This document shows, in pieces, positions 43,541 through 53,547 of a stretch of DNA of 64,000 bases (position 1 is its first letter; each line of letters begins with the position of its first letter). This stretch comes from Catenuloplanes indicus (GTDB lineage Bacteria > Actinomycetota > Actinomycetes > Mycobacteriales > Micromonosporaceae), in NCBI RefSeq assembly GCF_030813715.1, contig NZ_JAUSUZ010000001.1, positions 2,480,001-2,544,000 of the forward strand, in the 5' to 3' direction. The position numbers and the translations under genes were made by a program. The notes under the pieces are model-generated. The model was not told where the DNA came from and ran no database searches. It was given only the letters and a program-made list of their open reading frames with translations.

Positions 43541-44884
43541 GTGCGGCGCGAGAACATGCCGCCCCGCCCGGGCTGGCGGGCGGAGAACACGCGGCTCGGC
43601 CTGGTCTACGACGACAGCACGTACTGGCGCGAAGGTGCCCGGTACGTCTTCACCGCGGCCGAGATCGCCGAGCTGGAACACGCGGCCGCGACGCTGCACG
43701 AGATGTGCGTGGCGGCCGGCGACCACATCGTCGCCACCTGCCCGCGGCGGGACCGCACGGTGCGCTCGCGGGCCTACCTCGACCCGGTCTGCACGCCGGA
43801 CGTGTGCCTGCTGGCCCGGTTCGGCGTGCCGGAGTTCGCGCACGCGCAGGTGATCCGCACCTGGCAGGACGGCAGCGCGGAGACCTGGACGCACGCGGAC
43901 AAGGACCTGGACGGCGGGTACCCGCCGCAGGCCCCGGACTTCTCGCCCAGCGTGTACGGCCGCTTCGACCTGCGCTACGACGGGCAGAGCCCGCCCACGC
44001 TGCTGGAGTTCAACGCGCAGACGCCGACCAGCCTGCTGGAGGCCGCGGTGGTGCAGTGGCGCTGGCTCGAACAGACCGGCGGGCCGGACCAGTGGAACGG
44101 CATGCACGAGATGCTGGTCGGCGCGTGGCGGCGGAATCTCGCCGCGCTGCGCGAGGCCCGCCCGTGGCTGCCCGAGAAACTGACCGTGCATTTCGCGTAC
44201 GAGACCGGCGAGACGTCCGGCGAGGACCGGATGAACACCGCGTACCTCCAGGAGACCTGCCGGCAGGCCGGCTACGACACCGAGCTGATCGCGATGTCCC
44301 AGATCGGCTGGGACACCCGGGCGGACCGGATGGTGTTCGGCGACCGGCAGCTCGACGTGGTGTTCGCGCTCTATCCGTGGGAGTGGATGTGGCACGAGGA
44401 GGGCGGCCGGCCGATCCTGCGCGACCTGGCCGACCCGGCGAAGCGCGGCACGGTCTGGATCGAGCCGCCGTGGCGGGCCGCGCTGTGGGGCAACAAGGGA
44501 CTGCTGCCGGTGCTCTGGCGACTCTTCGGCGACGACCCGGAGCGCGGCCGGTACCTGCTGCCCGCGTGGTTCGCGGAGGAACGGCCGGCACACGTCACGT
44601 CGTACGCGCTGAAGCCGCTGTGGGGTCGCGAGGGCGCGTCCACCAGCCTGGTCCGCGACGGTGTGCCGCTGGCGGAGACCCCGGGGCCGTACGGCGCGGA
44701 GGGCTACGTGGTGCAGGCGCTCGCGCCGCTGCCCGCGTTCGGCTCGCCGGACGGCGCGATGCACCCGGTGCTGGGCGTCTGGATGGTCGACGGCGAGCCG
44801 GCCGGGATGGGCATCCGCGAGTCCGCCGGGCTGATCACCCGCAACGACGCACACTTCATCCCGCACGTGATCAACGATGGGTGA
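43541..44884 (+). CDS. glutathionylspermidine synthase-like ATP-grasp protein
   Basis: This 447-residue protein matches the GSP_synth family (PF03738). It has the N-terminal MPPRPGWRAENTRLGLVYDDSTYWREGARYVF and the glycine-poor ATP-grasp blocks YGRFDLRYDGQSPPTLLEFNAQTPTSLLEAAVVQW and EPPWRAALWGNKGLLPVLWRLF. Conserved YALKPLWGREGAS and LGVWMVDGEPAGMGIRESAGLIT close it. Family members join a carboxylate to an amine with ATP; actinobacteria lack glutathione, so the real substrate must differ. The start is a GTG directly after the lipoprotein-like gene. Confidence 0.87.
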   Translation: MRRENMPPRPGWRAENTRLGLVYDDSTYWREGARYVFTAAEIAELEHAAATLHEMCVAAGDHIVATCPRRDRTVRSRAYLDPVCTPDVCLLARFGVPEFAHAQVIRTWQDGSAETWTHADKDLDGGYPPQAPDFSPSVYGRFDLRYDGQSPPTLLEFNAQTPTSLLEAAVVQWRWLEQTGGPDQWNGMHEMLVGAWRRNLAALREARPWLPEKLTVHFAYETGETSGEDRMNTAYLQETCRQAGYDTELIAMSQIGWDTRADRMVFGDRQLDVVFALYPWEWMWHEEGGRPILRDLADPAKRGTVWIEPPWRAALWGNKGLLPVLWRLFGDDPERGRYLLPAWFAEERPAHVTSYALKPLWGREGASTSLVRDGVPLAETPGPYGAEGYVVQALAPLPAFGSPDGAMHPVLGVWMVDGEPAGMGIRESAGLITRNDAHFIPHVINDG

Positions 44885-44935
44885 TCGGTGTGTCGGCGCG
44901 GTTTGCGGACCTTGCTGGCAGGAAACTCTGCAGAG

Positions 44936-45325
44936 GTGAGCGCCACGACTGATCTGGACACGCTGAGTGACTTCTTCGACCGCTATGGCGCCGCGCTGAC
45001 CGCCGGTGACCTCACCGGGATCGCCGGATGCTACGCCCTGCCGGGCATGGTGGTCTCCGGCTCGTACAGCTTCACGTTCACCTCGCCGACCGCGGTCGCG
45101 CTGAGCTTCCTCGGCGCCGCGCCGGAGTACCTGGAGCGCGAATTGGTTGCCGCGCACGCGCAGATCCGCGACGTGCAGCGCCTCGCCGAAGGGCTGTCGA
45201 TGGTGGCGGTGGACTGGGAGTTCCTGGACAGCCACGGCGCGGCCGTGCCGGGTCAGAGTTTTCGCTATCTGCTCCGGGCGACCGCGCACGGCCCGGAGAT
45301 CTGCACCGTCATCTCGACCGGCTGA
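44936..45325 (+). CDS. NTF2-like / SnoaL-fold protein
   Basis: This 129-residue protein has the cone-shaped NTF2-like pattern: LDTLSDFFDRYGAALTAGDLTGIAGCYALPGMVVSG (residues about 7-42), then FLGAAPEYLERE and a C-terminal sheet MVAVDWEFLDSHGAAVPGQSFRYLLRATAHGPEICTVIS. Such proteins are ligand-binding or isomerase-like; no catalytic residues can be named. GGAAA lies 10 nt before the chosen GTG. A GTG 16 codons upstream is possible but would add an unrelated stretch. Confidence 0.75.
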   Translation: MSATTDLDTLSDFFDRYGAALTAGDLTGIAGCYALPGMVVSGSYSFTFTSPTAVALSFLGAAPEYLERELVAAHAQIRDVQRLAEGLSMVAVDWEFLDSHGAAVPGQSFRYLLRATAHGPEICTVISTG

Positions 45326-45371
45326 GGCCCGCCCCGCCGCTTGCGGCATCCCCCTGTATGCTTCTAGCAAG

Positions 45372-45383
45372 ACGGACGTACGG
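45372..45383. promoter_or_regulatory. putative AcnR operator upstream of aconitase
   Basis: ACGGACGTACGG matches the perfect palindrome CCGTACGTACGG in front of the AcnR-like TetR gene (55152) at 10 of 12 positions. Both are followed by a TTTG or CTTG word. It lies 166 bp before the acnA start codon. Confidence 0.45.
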
Positions 45384-45549
45384 TTTGGTGGCTAGGACTT
45401 AGGCGGGCCTAACCGACACGAACGGGTAACACGTAGGAAAGACTGTTTGAGGACTACTCACGGTCAGCCCGTTTTCCGGGAGCCAGCACGCCGAGCGGCG
45501 AGGGCCCCGGGGGCCGAGGGACCGCAGGGACAGCGGGAAGGAGTACGAC

Positions 45550-48321
<2,772 letters not shown>

Positions 48322-48586
48322 CCCTCACTTCACCGCCATCGGGCGGCCGCCCCACCCCGGGACGGCCGCCCGACGCCATTCCGAGAACCCCACAACCTCC
48401 TCCCCCGCTTGCGTCACCCATCCCTGCCGCGCCACCCATCCCTGCCGCGCCACCCGACGCAGCTGCACCACCCGACGCAGTGCGGCAACCGACGCCGCTG
48501 CGGCAACCGCGCGCTTGGCGCCCGAAATATCGCGATATCTCACCCCGCAAGCTGGCGCCGCCCGCCAGCGAACGACGCCACTCAGC

Positions 48587-48669
48587 CCTGTGTGATCAAT
48601 CAGTGGAGCAAAAGCGATATCAACTTCGCTAAATGACCTCCGTTTCGCTCCACTGATTGATCACACAGG
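48587..48669. repeat. 83-bp inverted-repeat element, copy 2
   Basis: The 27-bp arms match at 26 of 27 positions and contain TGTGATCAATCAGTGGAGC. The 29-bp centre is AT-richer than its surroundings. Length and arm sequence relate it to the element at 11099-11181. Confidence 0.85.
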
Positions 48670-48881
48670 CTTCAGACCCACGGCGGACGCGGTCACCAGG
48701 CGCAGCGACCGAGGCTTTATCCGGAAATATCGGGCGGCCAGCGCACCTGACCGTGACGCAGGCCGATCCGGCACCGGTGACGTGCGAACCACGGCCCACG
48801 CTGGCGGCCATACGCGACCAGCGCCCCGGCGGAAACGGGCAACAGAATCGGCCACGCAAGCGAAAATCAAACCCGGAAGCA

Positions 48882-48953
48882 GATTTTCCCGCTTCCGGCG
48901 TGGTGGCGTTCCCAGTGCTCCCGCGGGCACCGGTCCCGTCGTGGCCAGGACAA
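48882..48953 (+). repeat. dispersed post-stop repeat, copy D
   Basis: It starts ATTTTCCCGCTTCCGGCGTGG and continues with GCTCCCGCGGGCACCGG, then diverges. CCGGAAGC at 48873-48880 pairs with GCTTCCGG at 48891-48898 to give an 8-bp hairpin with a T-rich loop. It lies 560 bp after the acnA stop, in the same orientation as acnA. Confidence 0.75.
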
Positions 48954-49090
48954 CCCACGCGGCTCATGCCGCCGCGCCCGTGCGACGGAGACCCCGGCCT
49001 ACCGCGACCGACCAAGAGCGCACGACGCGCGGCGCTGCGGGTTCTCGGTCGCGTCCCGGCCTCATGCCGCGCTGCGCACAGCGATGCAAC

Positions 49091-49166
49091 GCGGATCCTC
49101 CGCCGCACCGCGGACCTGGCGTTGCGAACTTCGCGCTACCCCCGCGCGGATCCTCCGCCGCACCGC
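49091..49166 (+). repeat. 21-bp direct repeat, two copies
   Basis: The word GCGGATCCTCCGCCGCACCG plus C occurs at 49091-49111 and 49146-49166, with starts 55 bp apart. Related GCGATGC and CGATGCGC words flank it. Confidence 0.7.
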
Positions 49167-49346
49167 CATTTCGACTGGGGAGCAGTGTCCGCACCGCAGA
49201 CCCACCGATGCGCTGCGGAGCCTGGTCTATGGATCTCGTGTTGATCTTCTGAATTCGCGAAGCGTGAGGTCACGCGCTGCGGGCGGGCGAGGCAAATTCC
49301 GTGGATATCCGGCCGGGCATCGGTCGTCGCCGGCGATTTTCGCTGG

Positions 49347-50183
49347 TCAACCGCCCGGCTGCGCTGCCCAAGGCACGGGGGTGGTGATCCGGTGCCACCA
49401 CCAGCCGGTGCCGAACGTGGCCGGGCGGGCCCAGGCGAGGCTGGTGATCGGCGAATTCGTGAGGCGGGACCGCAGTGCCGCGCCGCCGTCGTCGACGGTC
49501 AGGGATCGGAAGCGGGCGTCCAGCGCCGCCAGCGCGTCGCGGGTCGTGGTGTCGAGCGCGGCGGGGGTGATCGTGTCGCGGGAGGCGAGGAAGGAGGCGT
49601 AGAACTCGGCCGGGTACCAGCCGTCGGGGGGCCAGCCGGATTCGATGCGGAGCAGCAGGTGGTCCCAGCTCGTCAGCTCCGGGATGTCGCAGCGGGACGG
49701 CAGCGGGTGGGCGTGGATCACCTCGGGCTGGGGCCGGACCGGTACGTGCGGCAGCGCCGGGATCGGGTGTTCGGTGGCGTCGACGGTCAGGTGCGGGGGC
49801 TCGTCGTCGGGGCGGAGGTCGTCCGGTTCGGACAGGCGGATCCGGGTGTGGCGGCCGTCCGGCAGCGCCATCCAGTATGCGTCCGGGACGTGTTCGACGG
49901 CCGAGTAGGCGACCGGGACGTTGAGTGCCCGGGCCAGCGTCGCGGCGGTGTCCGGCTCGGTGGGCAGGCGGGTGGACGCGGCGAACCAGGCCTCCACGCG
50001 CAGCCGCAGGTCGCCGGTGACCGGAGCGAGCGTGCCGAGCACGGGGGCCTGCCAGTTCCGCTCGATGACGCCGTCGTCGGCGAGGTCGACCGCGCGCGCC
50101 GGGACGCCGCCCGCATCGGCGAGCGCGGCCGCGATCCGGTCGCGCGGCGGAACGGCCGGCAGATAGAGGTAGTACGGCAGCAC
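49347..50183 (-). CDS. conserved hypothetical protein
   Basis: This soluble protein has 278 residues from the GTG at 50183. It begins VLPYYLYLPAVPPRDRIAAALADAG, carries NWQAPVLGTLAPVTGDLRLRVEAWFAAS near residue 40, and ends with WARPATFGTGWWWHRITTPVPWA. I recognise no domain. A CACAAT box 6 nt before the GTG points to a leaderless start; an ATG nine codons upstream (50210) would lie upstream of that box. It is followed by the repeat-rich junction. Confidence 0.7.
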   Translation of the reverse strand: MLPYYLYLPAVPPRDRIAAALADAGGVPARAVDLADDGVIERNWQAPVLGTLAPVTGDLRLRVEAWFAASTRLPTEPDTAATLARALNVPVAYSAVEHVPDAYWMALPDGRHTRIRLSEPDDLRPDDEPPHLTVDATEHPIPALPHVPVRPQPEVIHAHPLPSRCDIPELTSWDHLLLRIESGWPPDGWYPAEFYASFLASRDTITPAALDTTTRDALAALDARFRSLTVDDGGAALRSRLTNSPITSLAWARPATFGTGWWWHRITTPVPWAAQPGG

Positions 50184-50189
50184 GCCGTC

Positions 50190-50195
50190 ATTGTG
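50190..50195 (-). promoter_or_regulatory. -10 box (CACAAT) of leaderless hypothetical gene
   Basis: The sequence GCACAATGACGGC in front of the GTG is nearly the same as GCACAATGACCGC in front of the TIGR04222 gene at 54485, both with a 6-nt gap to the start codon. Confidence 0.45.
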
Positions 50196-50237
50196 CGGGC
50201 GGGAGGCCACCGGCGAATCGGTGGCCTCCCGGGCACG

Positions 50238-50483
50238 TCACTGCAGGTAGTTCTCGACCTCCTGCTTGGAGTGGGCCTCCTGCGAGTCCGGGTCCTGCCC
50301 GAACTCGCGGGCGGCCCGGCGGCGGCGCAGCAGGTCCCAGCACTGGTCCAGGGACTCCTCGACCGCGCGCAGGCGGTCGTGCTCCTCGCCGGCGGTGATC
50401 TCACCGGCGGCGAGCTGCTGGCGGAGCTTGTGCTCCTCGTCGACCAGGCTGTTGATCTGGCTCAGGATCGTCGTGTCTTCCAT
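50238..50483 (-). CDS. DUF2630 family protein
   Basis: This 81-residue, mostly helical, charged protein contains TILSQINSLVDEEHKLR, EEHDRLRAVEESLDQCWDLLRRRRA and a C-terminal DPDSQEAHSKQEVENYLQ. It matches the small actinobacterial DUF2630 family over its full length. The function is unknown; the sequence suggests a coiled-coil oligomer. It lies 9 nt downstream of the RIO kinase gene and is probably in its operon. Confidence 0.92.
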   Translation of the reverse strand: MEDTTILSQINSLVDEEHKLRQQLAAGEITAGEEHDRLRAVEESLDQCWDLLRRRRAAREFGQDPDSQEAHSKQEVENYLQ

Positions 50484-50492
50484 GTGTCGTTT

Positions 50493-51398
50493 CTACCGCA
50501 GGTTCGCCTCGGCGAGCAGCGTGGTGATCAACGGCTCCGGATCGGCCAGCTCGGCGGGCAGGCCGCGGGACGCGAACCAGGCCGCGACCACCCGGACGTC
50601 GCGGGCGAGGAAGTCACGGCCCTGCGGGTTCGCGATCACGTCCACGATCTGCGGCAGGTCGATCAGGACGAGCCGGCCGTCGTGCACCAGGATGTTGTAG
50701 GGCGACAGGTCGCCGTGCGCGAGCCCGCACCGGGCCAGCACGGTCAGCGCCTCGACCGCCTGCCGCCACAGGTCCAGCAGCTGGTCCGGGTCCGGGCGGG
50801 CCTGGGCCAGGCGCGGTGCGGCCCGGCCGTCGTCGTCGCCGAGGAACTCCAGCATCAGCTCGGTGCCGTACAGCTGCACCGGGTACGGCACGTGGATACC
50901 GCCCATGGTCCGGCCGATGTGCCAGAGCCGGGACAGCGCGGCGAACTCCGCGGCCGCCCACTGCCCGGCGATCACCTGCCGGCCGAACGAGGTGCGGTTC
51001 TCCATCGCGCGCATCTCGCGGGACCGGCGCACCCGGCGTCCCTCCAGGTAGCCGGCGTCGCGGTGGAACAGGCGGTGGTCGGCGTCCCGGTACCGCTTGA
51101 CGGCGAGCAGCACCGAGCGGTCCGTGCCGGGTACGCCGCGGCGGACCAGATGGACGTCGGCTTCTTTTCCGGTTTTCAGAATGCCGAGCTCGTCGTCGAC
51201 GGCCGCGTGCTCGGTGACCACCCACTCGGGGATCGGGTCGGGGCCGTGCTCGGCCGCCTCCCAGGTGGACCAGCGGTCGCCGGTGTCGGGGGTGTCGGCC
51301 TCGGCGACCGCTTTCCGGCGGGCGCCGCGGAACTTCAGATCGCGGGGCTCGTCGTCGTCGAACGTGCGACGGCCGCGCGGACGGGAACTATCGAACAC
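50493..51398 (-). CDS. RIO1-type serine/threonine protein kinase
   Basis: This 301-residue protein has an acidic N-terminal stretch and a RIO kinase core. It has the P-loop-like GILKTGKEADVHLVRR, the ATP-binding Lys in LAVKRYRD, the hinge LMLEFLGDDDG, the catalytic loop HGDLSPYNILV and the metal-binding LIDLPQIVD, which is the RIO form of the DFG motif. Bacterial RIO kinases are poorly known; eukaryotic relatives act in ribosome maturation. The start is a GTG behind GAGGAGA. A 42-codon ORF with a very strong ribosome binding site overlaps the start region. Confidence 0.93.
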   Translation of the reverse strand: MFDSSRPRGRRTFDDDEPRDLKFRGARRKAVAEADTPDTGDRWSTWEAAEHGPDPIPEWVVTEHAAVDDELGILKTGKEADVHLVRRGVPGTDRSVLLAVKRYRDADHRLFHRDAGYLEGRRVRRSREMRAMENRTSFGRQVIAGQWAAAEFAALSRLWHIGRTMGGIHVPYPVQLYGTELMLEFLGDDDGRAAPRLAQARPDPDQLLDLWRQAVEALTVLARCGLAHGDLSPYNILVHDGRLVLIDLPQIVDVIANPQGRDFLARDVRVVAAWFASRGLPAELADPEPLITTLLAEANLR

Positions 51399-51463
51399 TT
51401 CAGCGTCTCCTCGGACGAGAAAAGGAAGAAAGGCATGGCGAAGCTCGTGACCATGACAGCCAT
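51335..51463 (-). CDS. 42-residue upstream ORF overlapping the RIO kinase start
   Basis: The ORF begins MAVMVTSFAMPFFLFSSEE. A near-perfect Shine-Dalgarno run AGGAGGAGG lies 8 nt before its ATG. It reads 64 nt into the kinase gene in another frame and ends at 51335. The N-terminus is hydrophobic. Ribosomes on it would pass over the kinase start, so it may limit or couple kinase translation. This is inference from the signals. Confidence 0.5.
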   Translation of the reverse strand: MAVMVTSFAMPFFLFSSEETLKCSIVPVRAAVARSTTTSPAI

Positions 51464-51569
51464 CACTCGCACCTCCTCCTTCTCTCGCCGAGCGCTGATG
51501 TGCGCCCGCTGGACGCCATCGGCGTCCGCGCGACCACTATCGCGGAGCCGGCCGGCCCGCGCAACCTGT

Positions 51570-52232
51570 TTACGGATGCACCATCCGCCCGCCCGCGAGG
51601 ACCGCGGACAGGCCCTGGATCAATGACCCGGCCGAGGTGGTCGGCTCGAACCGCGACTCCATCCACCGCCGCCCGCGGTGCAGCCACACGCTGGGCAGGC
51701 CCATCGCCGCGGCGGCGCCGATGTCCGCCTCCGGGCTGTCGCCGACGATCCAGGCGCCGTGCAGGTGCATGCGCACCCGCTCGGCCGCGAGCGTGAAGAT
51801 CCGGGGGTTCGGCTTGCTGACCCCGGCGGCCTCGGAGATCACCCAGTCCGCCACGTAGTGGTCCAGGCCGGTGCGGCGGATGATGCTCTCCTGCCGGTAC
51901 GCCGGCCCGTTGCTCACCACCACCGGCATCCAGCCCGCGTCGTCCGCGATCCGCAGCGCGCACGCCACCAGCGGGTCAAGCCGGGTGTGTTCCACCAGTC
52001 CGAGGTCCAGCTCGTCGACCAGGTCCACGGCGGAGGCCCGCAGGTGGTAGCGCGCCTTGATCGCGTCGGCCAGGTCCCACCGGGAGGTCAGCCCGTCCGC
52101 GTCGATGGAGACCAGCCACTCCAGATCGTCCCCGGGTGCGCCGATCTCGGCGAGGAACTTCGCACCCCAGGCACGGAACGCCGCCTCCCGGTCCAGGAGG
52201 GTGTTGTCGAGCGCCAGCAACATGAGGGGCAC
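51570..52232 (-). CDS. HAD-like protein with altered motif I
   Basis: This 220-residue HAD-fold protein has a helical C1 cap. Motif II is present as VVVSNGPAY, the lysine motif as GVSKPNPRIF, and motif IV as WIVGDSPEADIGAA. Motif I reads MLLALDNTLLD, so the nucleophile Asp of DxD is replaced by Ala (residue 7), while the acid/base Asp (residue 9) remains. Phosphatase activity through an aspartyl-phosphate would therefore be lost. The SNGPAY motif and cap resemble actinobacterial relatives of haloacid dehalogenase. It lies 106 nt upstream of the RIO leader ORF. Confidence 0.85.
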   Translation of the reverse strand: MPLMLLALDNTLLDREAAFRAWGAKFLAEIGAPGDDLEWLVSIDADGLTSRWDLADAIKARYHLRASAVDLVDELDLGLVEHTRLDPLVACALRIADDAGWMPVVVSNGPAYRQESIIRRTGLDHYVADWVISEAAGVSKPNPRIFTLAAERVRMHLHGAWIVGDSPEADIGAAAAMGLPSVWLHRGRRWMESRFEPTTSAGSLIQGLSAVLAGGRMVHP

Positions 52233-52297
52233 TCGCGCACACTAGTTGAGCAGCCCGGGAACCGACCAGTCCCACCATGTAAACAAGACGTTTAAAG

Positions 52298-52732
52298 CTA
52301 CCGGCGACGGCTGAAGGTCCGCCCACCGACCTGGACGAACACCATCCCGGGGGTACGCCGGACCGTCGGGATCCGGCGCGGCCGGGGCTCGTGCACGCCG
52401 TCGTAGCGCCACGCCGCCTCACGCCGGGCCAGTTCCTCCTCGGCCGCGGCGCCGCGCACGCCGCGGTCCCGGGCGAAGTCCCAGCCGTCCCGCAGCGCGC
52501 CGGTGGTCGGCCGGCCGTCCGCCCACTCCGCGAACGCGGTGGTCCACCCGGGGCCGTAGCCGGCGGCCAGCATCGGCCACGCCCGGGCGACCACACCGGC
52601 GCGCTTGCGCAGCAGCGCCGCGCGCGCCACGCCGACCAGCCGGGCGTCGAAGCCGGCCGGGACCGGTGCGCCGGCGGTCAGCGCGGCCACCAGCGCCTCC
52701 TGGCCGGCCGCGAGGTCTGGCCGGTCGCTCAT
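52298..52732 (-). CDS. SCO6045-like partner protein of the DUF692 enzyme
   Basis: This 144-residue protein begins DLAAGQEALVAALTAGAPVPAGFDARLVGVARAALLRKRAGVVARAWPML, a helical domain like those found next to MNIO enzymes. The C-terminal part ends in VHEPRPRRIPTVRRTPGMVFVQVGGRTFSRRR, which is very basic. Its start overlaps the DUF692 stop by 4 bp. By analogy with other MNIO systems it may present the substrate to the enzyme; this is inference. Confidence 0.8.
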   Translation of the reverse strand: MSDRPDLAAGQEALVAALTAGAPVPAGFDARLVGVARAALLRKRAGVVARAWPMLAAGYGPGWTTAFAEWADGRPTTGALRDGWDFARDRGVRGAAAEEELARREAAWRYDGVHEPRPRRIPTVRRTPGMVFVQVGGRTFSRRR

Positions 52733-53547
52733 CGGGTCGGGTCCGGGTATCCGGCAGCGGCCGCGATCGCGGACAGTTCCGCGGTCAGCTCGGCCGCCGG
52801 TGGGTAGTGGCCGTCCCGTTCCAGCATCAGTGCCGGTGGGCGGCAGCGCGCGGTCAGCTCGGTGATCAGGTCCAGCACCGGCTGCGGTGTCGCGGCCGTG
52901 TGCGTGTCGTGGTAGATGCCGTCCACGTCGTCGCCGCCGGCCACGTGGCAGTACGCGATCCGCTCCAGTGGCAGCCCGTCCAGCACCGCGACCGGGTCGG
53001 TGCCGCGGTTGCGCGCGTTCGCGTAGACGTTCGCGACGTCCAGCAGCAGCATCGCGTCCGACCGCTCGACGATCTCGGTGATGAACTGCGCCTCGGTCAG
53101 CTCCTCGTCCGGCCAGTCGAAGATCGCCGCGATCGGTTCCAGCGCGATCGGCACGGCGACGGCCGCGCGCACCCGCCGCACGTTCGCCACCACAGCGTCC
53201 ACCGCCTCCCGGGTACGCGGCAGCGGCAGCAGGTGACCGGCCTCCACGCCACCGGCCCGGACGAACGCGATGTGCTCGCTGACCAGCGGCGCGTCCAGCG
53301 CCTCGGCCGCGGCCGCGAACTGCGCCACCCGCTCCGGTTCGACCGGCGTGGCACCGCCCAGCGACAGCCGCACGCCGTGCGGGATAACGGTCACGCCGCG
53401 CTCGCGCAGCGTGGCGAGGCCCGGCGGGAGCGGGCCGGTGGCCGGCACGGTCTCCGCGATCACCTCGGTGAAGCGGAGACCGGGCAGCTCACCGACGAAT
53501 CCGGAGATCTCCGGGCGCCACCCGATACCCACGCCGTAGAACGTCAT
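52729..53547 (-). CDS. DUF692 multinuclear iron-dependent oxidase (MNIO) family
   Basis: This 272-residue TIM-barrel protein has the DUF692 metal-ligand pattern: His in VIPHGVRLSLGG, Glu and His in LVSEHIAFV, Glu in IALEPIAAIF, Asp and Asn in LLLDVANVYANARN, His in AYCHVAGG, Asp and His in YHDTHTAAT and Glu in LMLERDGHYP. MNIO enzymes such as MbnB, TglH and ChrH use two or three irons to modify cysteines in peptides. The neighbours, a membrane protein ending in Cys-Gly repeats and a partner protein, fit a peptide-modifying system. I start at the ATG at 53547, which overlaps the upstream stop. Confidence 0.92.
   Translation of the reverse strand: MTFYGVGIGWRPEISGFVGELPGLRFTEVIAETVPATGPLPPGLATLRERGVTVIPHGVRLSLGGATPVEPERVAQFAAAAEALDAPLVSEHIAFVRAGGVEAGHLLPLPRTREAVDAVVANVRRVRAAVAVPIALEPIAAIFDWPDEELTEAQFITEIVERSDAMLLLDVANVYANARNRGTDPVAVLDGLPLERIAYCHVAGGDDVDGIYHDTHTAATPQPVLDLITELTARCRPPALMLERDGHYPPAAELTAELSAIAAAAGYPDPTR

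Larger units (their letters stand above)
48322..49346. other. 1-kb non-coding convergent junction rich in repeats
   Basis: No supported gene lies between acnA and the convergent hypothetical gene. The first 250 bp hold direct ATCCCTGCCGCGCCACCC repeats at about 48420-48450. They are followed by an 83-bp palindromic element (48587), a dispersed repeat copy (48882) and a 21-bp direct repeat (49091 and 49146). Open frames across it lack ribosome binding sites. I could not identify an RNA gene. Confidence 0.7.

Noticed and set aside
49316-49340. A short match (CATCGGTCGTCGCCGGCG) to the dispersed post-stop repeat next to the gene ending at 49347.
   Set aside because: Only one block matches; the CGCTTCCGGCGTGG and GCTCCCGCGGGC blocks are absent, so it could be chance in GC-rich DNA.
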